Below are positions 8,103 through 16,496 of a stretch of 64,000 nt of DNA, one piece after another (within the stretch, counting starts at the first letter, position 1; every line of letters starts with the position of its first letter). Origin of the DNA: Luteimicrobium sp049844995 (GTDB lineage: Bacteria; Actinomycetota; Actinomycetes; Actinomycetales; Cellulomonadaceae); contig NZ_JBNCMC010000009.1 of NCBI RefSeq assembly GCF_049844995.1, forward strand, positions 33,836 to 97,835. Reading direction: 5' to 3'. Below the pieces are notes generated by a model. It ran no database searches, was not told the origin of the DNA, and was given only the letters and a program-made list of their open reading frames with translations. The position numbers were made by a program, and so were the translations under genes.

Positions 8103-9119
8103 TCACTTCGCGTCGGCGTCGCCCTCGGCGTTCTCCTCGGCGACGATCGCCTCGACGTCGGCCTCGGCAGCAGCCTCCGCCGCGACCTCGGCGACGACCT
8201 CGGCCTCGGCGGCGGCCTCGACGGCCTCGACGGCGGCCTCAGCAGCCTCCTCGGCGACCTCGGCAGCCTCCTCGGCGACGGCCTCGGTGACAGCGGCGGT
8301 CACCTCGGCGCCGGCGGCTGCCTCGTCCTGCTCGAGCTGCTTCTCGGCACCGGCGAGGAGCTCGCGCTCCCACTCGGCGAGCGGCTCGGCGTCGGCGTCG
8401 GGGCCGGTCTCGGCGCCCGAGCGGCCCGAGTGGCGCTGCAGCAGGCCCTCGGCCACGGCGTCCGCGACCACGCGGGTCAGGAGCGTCACGGCGCGGATCG
8501 CGTCGTCGTTGCCCGGGATCGGGAAGTCGACGTCGTCCGGGTCGCAGTTCGTGTCGAGGATCGCGACGACGGGGATGCCGAGCTTGCGCGCCTCGTCGAC
8601 CGCGAGGTGCTCCTTGTTGGTGTCGACGATCCACACGGCCGAGGGGACCTTGGCCATGTCGCGGATGCCGCCGAGCGTGCGGGCGAGCTTGTCCTTCTCG
8701 CGACGCAGGACCAGGAGCTCCTTCTTGGTGAGCGCCGAGCCGGCGACGTCGTCGAAGTCGATCTCCTCGAGCTCCTTGAGGCGCTGGAGGCGCTTGTGGA
8801 CCGTCGAGAAGTTGGTGAGCATGCCGCCCAGCCAGCGGTGGTTCACGTACGGCATGCCGACGCGCGCGGCCTGCTCGGCGACGGGCTCCTGCGCCTGCTT
8901 CTTGGTGCCGACGAAGAGGATCGAGCCGCCGTGCGCGACCGTCTCCTTGACGAACTCGAACGCGCGGTCGATGTAGGACAGCGACTGCTGCAGGTCGACG
9001 ATGTAGATGCCGTTGCGCTCCGTGAGGATGTGGCGCTTCATCTTCGGGTTCCAACGGCGGGTCTGGTGCCCGAAGTGGACACCGCTCTCGAGGAGCTGGC
9101 GCATGGTCACGACGGCCAT
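8103..9119 (-). CDS. rpsB: 30S ribosomal protein S2 with long Ala/Glu-rich C-terminal tail
   Basis: S2 binds the head-body junction of the small subunit. Residues 1 to ~255 match the family (MRQLLESGVHFGHQTRRWNP start, FVGTKKQAQ, RWLGGMLTN, DTNCDP). About 75 further residues are almost only Ala, Glu and Val, giving 338 residues against roughly 250-300 in most bacteria. The start at 9119 follows AAAGGAC. The tail is encoded by GCC/GAG-type codons and is a lineage-specific acidic extension, not a frameshift, because it ends cleanly before tsf. Confidence 0.97.
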   Translation of the reverse strand: MAVVTMRQLLESGVHFGHQTRRWNPKMKRHILTERNGIYIVDLQQSLSYIDRAFEFVKETVAHGGSILFVGTKKQAQEPVAEQAARVGMPYVNHRWLGGMLTNFSTVHKRLQRLKELEEIDFDDVAGSALTKKELLVLRREKDKLARTLGGIRDMAKVPSAVWIVDTNKEHLAVDEARKLGIPVVAILDTNCDPDDVDFPIPGNDDAIRAVTLLTRVVADAVAEGLLQRHSGRSGAETGPDADAEPLAEWERELLAGAEKQLEQDEAAAGAEVTAAVTEAVAEEAAEVAEEAAEAAVEAVEAAAEAEVVAEVAAEAAAEADVEAIVAEENAEGDADAK

Positions 9120-9568
9120 GGCACGTCCTTTCGTCGTGCGCCGCGAGTCCCTCGCCTGCGCACGGGTTGCGCGGCCCGCCCGGGGCGGTGCCGCTGTTCC
9201 GGTTGTCGACGGCGGCCGGTCGGCCGTCGTCCCTGGCACCACGCGGCGGGACGCCTCCGGCTCGCCCGAGGACGGGACCGGAAGACCGTCGCCCACGCCG
9301 CGGCTCCGGTGCGGGCGGCGCGGCGGACGACGTCCGACGGGCAGCACGCGCGCCGGCCAGAGCCGGCAACGGGAGCGTGTGTGGTGCGCGATGTCATGCG
9401 CTGGGCGCATGCACCGGAAAGTCTACCGGATGACGAGCGGCCGTCCGTGCCCGGGGCCGACCGGCCGACGGGAGCCGGACGCCACCCACCGGGGCGCGCG
9501 GAGGCCGCTCGTCCACAGGGCGCGGCCGCCGCCGACCGGCTCGCGCGCGGGCGGGGCACGCTGAGGCC
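9120..9568. other. 449-bp divergent intergenic region between rpsB and the M23-like gene
   Basis: No protein-like reading frame is visible here. It should contain the rpsB promoter and a leader of roughly 290 bases, plus the promoter of the plus-strand peptidase gene. A TAGACT -10-like hexamer and a 7-bp inverted repeat are described separately. I see no recognisable riboswitch or known ribosomal-protein leader motif. Confidence 0.6.
9395..9425 (-). promoter_or_regulatory. Candidate rpsB promoter (-10 TAGACT) with downstream inverted repeat
   Basis: On the minus strand TAGACT (9425-9420) fits the actinobacterial TAnnnT -10 pattern. Just downstream of the predicted transcription start lies CATGCGC-TGG-GCGCATG (9395-9411), a perfect 7-bp inverted repeat that could be an operator or a 5' leader hairpin. 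No good -35 is seen. Confidence 0.35.
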
Positions 9569-10156
9569 ATGAGGCTCCCCCGCCACCCCGTCCGGAAGCA
9601 ACGGCTCGCGCCGCCCCGGCGCCCCGTCGGTCGGCCACCGGCGCGCCGCGGGGCCGCCGCGGTCGTCGTCGCGCTCGCGGCCGCGCTGATCGCTCCCGCC
9701 CCCGGCACCGCCGGCGCCGCGGACGAGCCGCCCGACGCCACAGACGCCGCGTTCCGCGTGCCCGTCCCGGGCGCCGTCGTGCGCGCGTTCGACCCGCCCG
9801 CGGTGCGGTGGGGCGCCGGGCACCGGGGCGTGGACCTGGCGGCCGCCGTCGGCGACGAGGTGCGCGCGCCCGCCGCGGGCACCGTGGCGTTCGCCGGTAC
9901 CGTCGCCGGGCGAGGCGTGCTCACGCTCCTGCACGACGACGGCCTCCGCAGCTCGTTCGAGCCCGTCACCACGACGCTGCATGCCGGGGACCGGGTGGGG
10001 CAGGGCGACCCGGTCGCGACGCTCGACGACGCGACGCCCGGCGGGCACTGCCTACCCGCCTCGTGCGTCCACTGGGGCGTGCGCCGGGGCGAGACCTACC
10101 TCGACCCGATGGCGCTCGTGGCGACCGAGCCGATCGTGCTCCTGCCGCTGGGCTGA
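9569..10156 (+). CDS. Secreted M23 (LytM)-type peptidase-like protein
   Basis: This 195-residue protein has an Arg-rich N-terminus followed by a hydrophobic stretch (residues ~29-50) ending in AGAAD, which looks like a signal peptide. The rest is an M23 endopeptidase fold that normally cuts peptidoglycan cross-bridges. The first zinc motif is intact as GHRGVDLA. In the second motif the usual HxH is CVHWGVR, so the zinc-binding His is kept while the first, catalytic His is Cys. It may be a non-catalytic cell-wall protein or an activator; activity is doubtful. It converges with xerC, ending 10 bases away. Confidence 0.85.
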   Translation: MRLPRHPVRKQRLAPPRRPVGRPPARRGAAAVVVALAAALIAPAPGTAGAADEPPDATDAAFRVPVPGAVVRAFDPPAVRWGAGHRGVDLAAAVGDEVRAPAAGTVAFAGTVAGRGVLTLLHDDGLRSSFEPVTTTLHAGDRVGQGDPVATLDDATPGGHCLPASCVHWGVRRGETYLDPMALVATEPIVLLPLG

Positions 10157-10166
10157 GCGTCCGCGC

Positions 10167-11084
10167 TCAGGCGCGCGGGAACGCCTGCCGGTACGACGCC
10201 CGCAGCCGCTCCGCGCTGACGTGCGTGTAGCGCTGCGTCGTCGCGAGGCTCGAGTGCCCGAGGACCTCCTGCACGCTCCGGAGGTCCGAGCCGCCCTCGA
10301 GCAGGTGCGTCGCCGCGGTGTGCCGCAGCGCGTGCGGGGCGAGGTCCGGCACGCCCGCGTCCGCCGCGAGCCGGTGCACCGACTCCCTCGCCCGCCGCTG
10401 GTCCCAGCGCCCCCCGCGGTCGCCGAGCAGCAGGGCCGGGCCGCTCGTCGGCGTCGCGAGCTCCGGCCGCCCCCCGCCGAGCCACCGGTCCACCGCCCGC
10501 GCGGCTGGCACGCCGAACGGCACGACGCGCTCCTTGCGGCCCTTGCCGAGCGCTCGGACCGTGCGGGTGCCGAGCTCGACGTCGTCGACGTCGAGCGACA
10601 CGAGCTCTCCCACGCGCAGGCCGGTCGCGTACAGGAGCTCGACCGTCACCCAGTCCCGCAGGCGCGAGGGCGCGCCGTCGGCCGCGAGCGCCGCCGCGTG
10701 GTCGGCCAGCGTGCGCGCGGCGGCGACGGACAGGACCTGCGGCAGGTGCCGGTCCACCTGGGGTGCTCCGAGGCGCGACGCCGGGTCCGTCGGGGTGCGC
10801 CCGGTCCGCGCCGTCCACGCGAAGAACGCGCGGGCGGCGGCGCTGCGTCGCGCGAGCGTCGAGCGCGCATGGCCCGTCGACGCGAGGTCGGCCAGCCACG
10901 AGCGCAGGAGCGCGAGGTCGACGTCCCCGGGCCCGCGGGCGCCGTGCTCGCGCGCGAAGTCCGCGAGGCCGCCGACGTCTCCCGCGTAGGCGCGCAGCGT
11001 GTGGGCGCTCGCCCCGCGCTCGAGGTCGAGGTGCCGGACGAACGCCGCGACCGCCTCCTCGAACTCGCCGTGCGATGCGCTCAC
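10167..11084 (-). CDS. xerC: Tyrosine recombinase XerC
   Basis: XerC resolves chromosome dimers at dif sites with XerD. The 305-residue protein has an N-terminal SAM-like core-binding domain (residues ~10-95) and a C-terminal catalytic domain. Catalytic residues are visible: Arg157 in TGLRVGEL, a Lys in GKGRKER (181-184), His251-x-x-Arg254 in HALRH, His277 in LGHSS and the nucleophile Tyr286 in TTQRYTHV. The GTG at 11084 overlaps the dprA stop (GTGA). The xerC-dprA-comM order and chromosomal context favour XerC over a phage integrase. Confidence 0.93.
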   Translation of the reverse strand: MSASHGEFEEAVAAFVRHLDLERGASAHTLRAYAGDVGGLADFAREHGARGPGDVDLALLRSWLADLASTGHARSTLARRSAAARAFFAWTARTGRTPTDPASRLGAPQVDRHLPQVLSVAAARTLADHAAALAADGAPSRLRDWVTVELLYATGLRVGELVSLDVDDVELGTRTVRALGKGRKERVVPFGVPAARAVDRWLGGGRPELATPTSGPALLLGDRGGRWDQRRARESVHRLAADAGVPDLAPHALRHTAATHLLEGGSDLRSVQEVLGHSSLATTQRYTHVSAERLRASYRQAFPRA

Positions 11085-12349
11085 GTCCCCAGGGTCGCGG
11101 AGCGGTCGCCCCGGGGCAAGGAGCCGCGCGGAGCCCGCCGCCACGACCCCGCTTCCTGCACGGCGAACCCGGCGAGCTCGAGCAGCCCGAGCGCGCCGCG
11201 CGTCTCGTCGAGGGCGAGCCCAGCGGCGCGGGCGATCGACGCGACGTCGGCGGCCCGCCGGAGCGGCAGCGCGTCGAACAGCCGCCGCCCCACACCGTCG
11301 AGGTCGTCCAGCGCCTCGGTCTCCCCCGCGCCCGCGCCGGCGCCCCGGCCGCCCGTACCTGGCGCCTCGCCGGCGCCGGCCGGCAGCGCGAGCTCGGCGA
11401 CCTCGTCGGCATCCGTGACGCAGACCGCCATGCCGTCGCGCAGCAGCCGGTGGCAGCCGCCGGACGCCATCGAGGTGACCGGCCCGGGGACAGCGCCCAC
11501 CGGGCGCAGGAGCTCCGTCGCCCGGGTCGCGGTCGAGAGCGCGCCCGACCGCCAGGCCGCCTCGACCACCACGGTCGCCCGGGCGGTCGCGGCGATCAGC
11601 CGGTTGCGCAGCAGGAACCGCACCCGGCTCGGTACGGAGCCGGGCGGCACCTCGCTGACCACCGCCCCGCCGGCGTCGAGCACGCCGCGCAGCAGGTCGG
11701 CGTTCCCGGCCGGGTAGAGCCGGTCGACGCCGCCCGCGAGGAAGGCGACGGTGCGCCCGTCGCCCGCGAGCGCGGCCCGGTGCGCCGCGGCGTCGATCCC
11801 GTACGCGCCGCCGGACACGACCGTGAACCCGCGCCCGACGAGGCCGTGACCGAGCTCGGCGGCCACGTGCCGCCCGTACTCCGTGCAGGCGCGCGCCCCC
11901 ACCAGGGCGACGGAGCGCGCGGCCGGCTCCGCGAGGTCGGGGGCCCCGCGGACCCACAGGCAGTGCGGCGCGGCGGCCCCGAGGTCGGCGAGGGCACCGG
12001 GCCAGCGCGGGTCGCCGGGCAGCAGCAGCGTGCCGCCGAGCAGGTCGAGCGCGCGCAGCTCGCGGCGCGGGTCCAGCCCGCGCGTGCGGGGCGCCCACCG
12101 GGACACGGCACGCAGGAGGCGAGCCGGCGCCAGGTCCTCCGGGAGCGCGGGCCGTTCGGCGTGCAGGCGCCGGATCGCGCGCTCCGCGACGTCGGGTCCG
12201 GGCGCTGCCTCCAGCAGCCACGCCAGCGCCGCCGCGGCCCCCAGCGCCCCGACCAGCCGGCCTGCGCCCACGTCCGCGGGCTCCGCCAGGCGGCTCCACG
12301 CGGCGGCGACCGCGCGCGGGTCGTCGAGGTCCACGCGCGCGTCAGCCAC
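11081..12349 (-). CDS. dprA: DNA-processing protein DprA
   Basis: DprA binds incoming single-stranded DNA and loads RecA during natural transformation. The 422-residue protein has an N-terminal SAM-like region, then the Rossmann-type DprA core. The core includes SVALVGARACTEYG, VVSGGAYGIDAAAHRAAL and, towards its end, FLLRNRLIAATA with the family's RNR motif. A Pro/Gly-rich linker leads to a C-terminal winged-helix-like domain (~350-405). The GTG at 12349 overlaps the end of comM by 8 bases. Whether this organism is competent is unknown, since most actinobacteria keep dprA regardless. Confidence 0.94.
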   Translation of the reverse strand: MADARVDLDDPRAVAAAWSRLAEPADVGAGRLVGALGAAAALAWLLEAAPGPDVAERAIRRLHAERPALPEDLAPARLLRAVSRWAPRTRGLDPRRELRALDLLGGTLLLPGDPRWPGALADLGAAAPHCLWVRGAPDLAEPAARSVALVGARACTEYGRHVAAELGHGLVGRGFTVVSGGAYGIDAAAHRAALAGDGRTVAFLAGGVDRLYPAGNADLLRGVLDAGGAVVSEVPPGSVPSRVRFLLRNRLIAATARATVVVEAAWRSGALSTATRATELLRPVGAVPGPVTSMASGGCHRLLRDGMAVCVTDADEVAELALPAGAGEAPGTGGRGAGAGAGETEALDDLDGVGRRLFDALPLRRAADVASIARAAGLALDETRGALGLLELAGFAVQEAGSWRRAPRGSLPRGDRSATLGT

Positions 12350-13874
12350 GGTGACCTCGGGTGCGCAGGGTCAGGGCTCGGCCCACGTCGGTCCGGCTGG
12401 GCGCCTCCCGGCCGGCGAGGTCCGCCAGGGTCCACGCGAGCCGGAGCACCCGGTCGGCGCCGCGCAGGCTCAGCGTCCCTCGCTCGAGGGCTCGGTCGAC
12501 GTCCACGAGGAGGCTCGGGGCGGGGCCGAGCCGCTCGCGCAGCCAGGTGCCCGGCACGTCGGCGTTGAGGGCCCACGGCGTGCCCGCGAGCCGCTCGGCG
12601 GCCGCGGCCCGCGCCGCCGCGACCCGGGCCGCGACGGCCGCGCTGGCCTCCCCGCGCTCGCGCCGCTCGACCGCACTCACGCGCGGAAGCTCGACCTGGA
12701 CGTCCACCCGGTCCAGCAGTGGCCCCGAGAGCCGCCCGAGGTATCGCCGGCGCTCGATCGGCGTGCACGTGCAGTCGAGCCCCTTGCCGACGGCCTTGCC
12801 GCACGGGCACGGGTTGGCGGCGAGCACGAGCTGGAACCGTGCGGGGTAGCGCGCCGTCCCGGCGGCGCGGTGGATGACGATCTCGCCGTGCTCGAGCGGC
12901 TGCCGCAGCGTCTCCAGGACCCTGGAGCCGAAGTGGGGCACCTCGTCGAGGAACAGCACGCCGCGGTGCGCGCGCGACGCCGCGCCCGGCCGCGGCAGCC
13001 CCGACCCGCCTCCGACGACGGAGGCCGGGGTCGCCGTGTGGTGCGGGTCCTCGAACGGCGGCCGGCGGACGAGGCCCTGCGCGGCGTCGAGGGTGCCGGC
13101 GACGGAGTGGATGGCCGTGACCTCCACGGCCGCCGCCTCGTCGAGGTCCGGCAGGATGCCGGGCAGCCGCGAGGCGAGCATGGTCTTGCCGGCGCCCGGC
13201 GGCCCGACCATGAGCAGGTGGTGGCCGCCTGCCGCCGCCACCTCGAGGGCCGCACGCGCCTCGGCCTGGCCCAGGACGTCGGCCAGGTCGCCCGTCGCCG
13301 CGGTGGTCGCGACGGGCGGGGCCGGTAGGTCCCCGGGCAGGTCCGGCAGCTCCTCGAGGTCCGCGCCGTACAGCGCCGCCAGCTCGGCGAGGTGCCGGAC
13401 CCCGACGACCTCCGCGCCGGGCACCAGCCGCGCCTCGCTCGCGTCGTGCTCGGGGACCACCACACGCGGGTAGCCGGCCGCGACGGCGGCCGCCACCGCG
13501 GGCAGGACGCCGCGGACGCGGTGCACGCGCCCGTCGAGGCCGAGCTCCCCGAGGTGGACCACCTGCTGCGGGCGCTCGGCGTCGACGAGACGCGCCCCGG
13601 CGAGCATTGCGACGGCGATCGCGAGGTCGAAGCTCGAGCCGGCCTTCGGCAGCGCGGCCGGCGACAGGTTGACCGTGATCTTCTTGTTGGGCCACCGCAG
13701 CCCGGACGACGCGACCGCCGCCCGCACCCGGTCCCGGGACTCGCTCAGCGCGGCGTCGGGCAGGCCCACGAGCGTGAAGCCGGGAACGGAAGCGGCCAGG
13801 TGCGCCTGGACCTCGACGACGTGGCCCTCGAGGCCGACGAGCGCGACGGCGCGCGTGGTGCCGAGCGCGCTCAC
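12342..13874 (-). CDS. comM: YifB/ComM family Mg-chelatase-like AAA ATPase
   Basis: ComM is a hexameric AAA+ helicase that promotes branch migration during transformation. The 510-residue protein has the N-terminal Lon-like fold (FTLVGLPDAALSESRDRVRAA), then a chelatase AAA domain with Walker A GPPGAGKTML and Walker B-like VLFLDEVPHF. A zinc-like cluster follows (ANPCPCG, then LDCTCT). The C-terminal Mg-chelatase domain is present. The GTG at 13874 overlaps the yraN stop (GTGA), giving a coupled yraN-comM-dprA-xerC run. Confidence 0.94.
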   Translation of the reverse strand: MSALGTTRAVALVGLEGHVVEVQAHLAASVPGFTLVGLPDAALSESRDRVRAAVASSGLRWPNKKITVNLSPAALPKAGSSFDLAIAVAMLAGARLVDAERPQQVVHLGELGLDGRVHRVRGVLPAVAAAVAAGYPRVVVPEHDASEARLVPGAEVVGVRHLAELAALYGADLEELPDLPGDLPAPPVATTAATGDLADVLGQAEARAALEVAAAGGHHLLMVGPPGAGKTMLASRLPGILPDLDEAAAVEVTAIHSVAGTLDAAQGLVRRPPFEDPHHTATPASVVGGGSGLPRPGAASRAHRGVLFLDEVPHFGSRVLETLRQPLEHGEIVIHRAAGTARYPARFQLVLAANPCPCGKAVGKGLDCTCTPIERRRYLGRLSGPLLDRVDVQVELPRVSAVERRERGEASAAVAARVAAARAAAAERLAGTPWALNADVPGTWLRERLGPAPSLLVDVDRALERGTLSLRGADRVLRLAWTLADLAGREAPSRTDVGRALTLRTRGHRG

Positions 13875-14230
13875 GCGACGTCCTCGAGGTGCTCGACCCG
13901 CGCGGCCCCGGCGCGGGGCAGCTGCACGGCCACCACGTCGATCCGCACCGAGCGGAACCGCACCTCCGGGTGGGCGGTCAGCCAGCCCGCGGCGAGCCGG
14001 CGCAGCCGCGCGAGCTTCACGGGCGTCACCGCCTCGGCCGGATGCCCGAAGCCGAGGCCCCGCCGCGTCTTGACCTCGACCACGACGAGCACGTCGCCGT
14101 CGAGCGCGACCAGGTCGAGCTCGCCGCCCGGTCCCCGCCAGTTGCGGTCCACGACCCGCCAGCCGCGCCCCTCCACGTGGCGCGCCGCCACCTTCTCGCC
14201 GTACCGCCCGACCGCGTCCTTCGCCCGCAT
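13871..14230 (-). CDS. yraN: YraN/UPF0102 family endonuclease-like protein
   Basis: This 119-residue protein belongs to the UPF0102 family, which has a restriction-endonuclease-like fold. Its biological role is unknown, though it travels with comM, dprA and rnhB. Conserved elements include GRYGEKVAARHVEGRGWRVV, NWRGPGGELDLVALD (the E-L-D active-site-like strand) and VVVEVKTRR. The ATG at 14230 is chosen because GGAGGTGA lies 6-7 bases upstream; the ATG 7 codons earlier lacks such a site. Confidence 0.9.
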   Translation of the reverse strand: MRAKDAVGRYGEKVAARHVEGRGWRVVDRNWRGPGGELDLVALDGDVLVVVEVKTRRGLGFGHPAEAVTPVKLARLRRLAAGWLTAHPEVRFRSVRIDVVAVQLPRAGAARVEHLEDVA

Positions 14231-14353
14231 GGGCCTCACCTCCGCGGGCAACCCTGCCCGGGGGCGGCGTCCTCGTGCGGAGGGCGGTACGGCCGTTGTG
14301 CGCTGCCGGTCGCTGCCGGTCCCTGTGGGTGGCCCCCCAGGTCCGCGGCGAGG

Positions 14354-14653
14354 CTAGAGCTGGAGCTCGGCCTTCGCGAGCTCCTCGACGTTCACGTCCT
14401 TGAACGTCACGACGCGCACCGACTTCACGAAGCGCGCCGACCGGTAGACGTCCCACACCCACGCGTCCGCGAGCCTCAGCTCGAAGTAGACCTCGCCCGC
14501 CGCCGACCGCACCTGCAGGTCGACGTGGTTCGCCAGGTAGAAGCGTCTCTCGGTCTCCACCACGTACGAGAACAGCCCGACGACGTCCCGGTACTCGCGG
14601 TAGAGCGCGAGCTCCATCTCTGTCTCGTAGTTCTCGAGGTCCTCGGCACTCAC
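14354..14653 (-). CDS. DUF2469 family protein
   Basis: This 99-residue acidic protein begins VSAEDLENYETEMELALYRE and matches DUF2469, a family nearly confined to actinobacteria and always near rnhB and lepB. No function is known. The body includes VVGLFSYVVETERRFYLAN and FVKSVRVVTFKDVNVEEL, with no membrane segment or catalytic motif that I recognise. The GTG at 14653 follows the rnhB stop by 7 bases, so it is in the rnhB transcript. Confidence 0.92.
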   Translation of the reverse strand: MSAEDLENYETEMELALYREYRDVVGLFSYVVETERRFYLANHVDLQVRSAAGEVYFELRLADAWVWDVYRSARFVKSVRVVTFKDVNVEELAKAELQL

Positions 14654-14660
14654 GCGTCCA

Positions 14661-15515
14661 TCATGGACCATCAAGGACGACGGCCGCGCCGCCCGCGCCG
14701 CCGGACGACGTGACGCCGGGCAGGTTCCAGCTCGTGCGGTGCAGGGCGCTCGGGCCGTGCTCCGCGAGCGCCCGCACGTGTGCGGCTGTCGCGTAGCCCT
14801 TGTTCTGGTGCCACTCGTACGCCGGGTGCTCGCCGGCGAGGTCCCGCATGAGCGCGTCGCGCTCGCACTTGGCGAGGACGCTCGCCGCCGCGACGGACGC
14901 GCACTGGACGTCAGCCTTCACCAGGGTGCGCACGCCGAGCGGCGGGACCCGCGCCGGCAGGGTCGCCGGGTCGAGCGTCCGGTACCGCGTGCCGAGAGCC
15001 GGGGCCGGGACGGGGTCCGGGCCCGGCTCGCCGTCCAGCGCCTCGAGCTCGTCGAGCAGGTCGCGCTGCGGGTCGGAGAGCCAGTCGTGCGAGCCGTCGA
15101 GGAGCACCGCGTCGACCTCGACCCCCGCGTCCGCGACCGTGGCCAGCGCGCGCCGGCCCGCAAGCCGGAGCGCACCGATGATCCCGACGTCGTCGATCTC
15201 GGCGCTGCTCGCGTGCCCGACGGCCCACGCGAGCCCCCACCGGCGCACCCGCGGCACCATCTCCTCGCGCAGCGCGGGCGCGAGGAGCTTCGAGTCCGTG
15301 AGCCCTCGCGGCGCGCGGCGGGTGGTCACGTCGACCACCACGACCCCGACCGTGACCGGACCGGCGAGCGCCCCGCGCCCCACCTCGTCCATGCCCGCGA
15401 CGGTCCGCGCCCCGGACTCGAACCACGCGGTCTCGCGCTTGAGGTGCGCCGTACGGGGACGGGCCGCCGGGCGGGTGGCCGCCGGACGGGAGGTGCGGGT
15501 GGGGGTCGTCGTCAC
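14661..15515 (-). CDS. rnhB: Ribonuclease HII
   Basis: RNase HII removes ribonucleotides misincorporated in DNA and RNA primers. The 284-residue protein has a ~35-residue basic N-terminal tail before the core. The active-site DExGRG motif is present as GMDEVGRGALAGPV. The second acidic strand is VDAVLLDGSHDW, and VKADVQCASVAAASVLAK is the conserved KAD...SVAAASILAK segment. Residues ~165-190 form an acidic/Pro-rich insertion. The GTG at 15515 overlaps the lepB stop (GTGA). Confidence 0.95.
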   Translation of the reverse strand: MTTTPTRTSRPAATRPAARPRTAHLKRETAWFESGARTVAGMDEVGRGALAGPVTVGVVVVDVTTRRAPRGLTDSKLLAPALREEMVPRVRRWGLAWAVGHASSAEIDDVGIIGALRLAGRRALATVADAGVEVDAVLLDGSHDWLSDPQRDLLDELEALDGEPGPDPVPAPALGTRYRTLDPATLPARVPPLGVRTLVKADVQCASVAAASVLAKCERDALMRDLAGEHPAYEWHQNKGYATAAHVRALAEHGPSALHRTSWNLPGVTSSGGAGGAAVVLDGP

Positions 15516-16363
15516 GGGTTGGGGACGTCCTTGAACGTGTCGCCGGGGTTGCGCATGAGCCCCGCGTCCGACAGCGGCCAGACCTTGACGAAGGCGGTCC
15601 CGACGACGTCGTCCAGCGGCACGAAGCCGCCGCCGGGCTTGCCGGTGTTGTAGCGCGAGTCGCTCGAGTCCTGCCGGTTGTCGCCCATCACGAAGAGCAT
15701 GCCCGCGGGGACCTTCTCGTTGAACGCGTCCTGGCTGGGCTCGGAGCCCGGCTTGATGTAGGGCTCGTCGATCGCCACGCCGTTCACGGTCACCGGCTTG
15801 CCCGGGCCCGCGCACGCGACCGTGTCGCCCGGCAGCCCGATCACCCGCTTGATGAGGTGCCCGACCGCGTCGTTGGGCCGGAGCCCGACGAACGTGAGCG
15901 CGTCGACGACGGCGTTGCCCACCGGACCGTGGTCCGCCTTCTCCTGCTGCGGGAGCCATTCCCCCGGGTCCTTGAAGACGATGACGTCACCGCGGTGGAG
16001 GTCGAGGTGCGACGGGACGAGCCGCGACACCATGACCCGGTCGCCGATCTGGAGCGTGTCCTCCATGGACTCGCTCGGGATGTAGAACGCCTGCACGAGG
16101 AACGTCTTGATGAGCCACGACAGGACGAGCGCGGCGACGACGATGATCGCCGTCTCCCGCAGGACCGACGACCGCCTCGGCGCGGGGGCCGCCGCCGCGG
16201 CATGCCTCGACGTCGCCCGGCCATCGTCCGAGCCGTGCCCGGCCGCGGGCTCGTGGGGGTGGGGGTCGGCGCCCGCCGTGGGCTGGGCGTCCGTCGGCTG
16301 GGCGTCGACGGGCGGCGTCGGGACGCGCGCGACGTCCGGCGTGGGTTCGGTCACGCCGCCCAC
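15512..16363 (-). CDS. lepB: Signal peptidase I
   Basis: This membrane serine protease removes signal peptides from Sec and Tat substrates. The 283-residue protein has a ~65-residue Pro/His/Ala-rich cytoplasmic tail and one membrane segment (about 71-92). The catalytic Ser99 lies in PSESMEDTL and Lys172 in HLIKRVIGLPGD. The GDNRQDSSDSR box follows. The GTG at 16363 is preferred because AAGGTGG lies just upstream; another GTG at 16354 is possible. It heads the lepB-rnhB-DUF2469-yraN-comM-dprA-xerC series. Confidence 0.95.
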   Translation of the reverse strand: MGGVTEPTPDVARVPTPPVDAQPTDAQPTAGADPHPHEPAAGHGSDDGRATSRHAAAAAPAPRRSSVLRETAIIVVAALVLSWLIKTFLVQAFYIPSESMEDTLQIGDRVMVSRLVPSHLDLHRGDVIVFKDPGEWLPQQEKADHGPVGNAVVDALTFVGLRPNDAVGHLIKRVIGLPGDTVACAGPGKPVTVNGVAIDEPYIKPGSEPSQDAFNEKVPAGMLFVMGDNRQDSSDSRYNTGKPGGGFVPLDDVVGTAFVKVWPLSDAGLMRNPGDTFKDVPNP

Positions 16364-16445
16364 TGTGCCACCTTCACCTGTGCCCCACGAAACGCGGCTC
16401 GACTGGACGTGTCGGCCGGAAGGGCGCCTTCCCCGAACGCACGAA

Positions 16446-16474
16446 GGGCGGCCGTCCGGTGAGGACGACCGCCC
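16446..16474 (-). terminator. Terminator hairpin after rplS
   Basis: GGGCGGCCGTCC (16446-16457) pairs with GGACGACCGCCC (16463-16474) around a 5-base loop, with one mismatch. It lies 23 bases past the rplS stop and before lepB, so it probably separates the two transcription units. Confidence 0.75.
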
Positions 16475-16496
16475 GTCGCGGGGTGCTGCGCGATGC

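Noticed and set aside
8103..8330. Short-period repeats in the 3' part of rpsB as a microsatellite or CRISPR-like array
   Set aside because: They simply encode the Ala/Glu tail; there are no unique spacers or constant repeat units.
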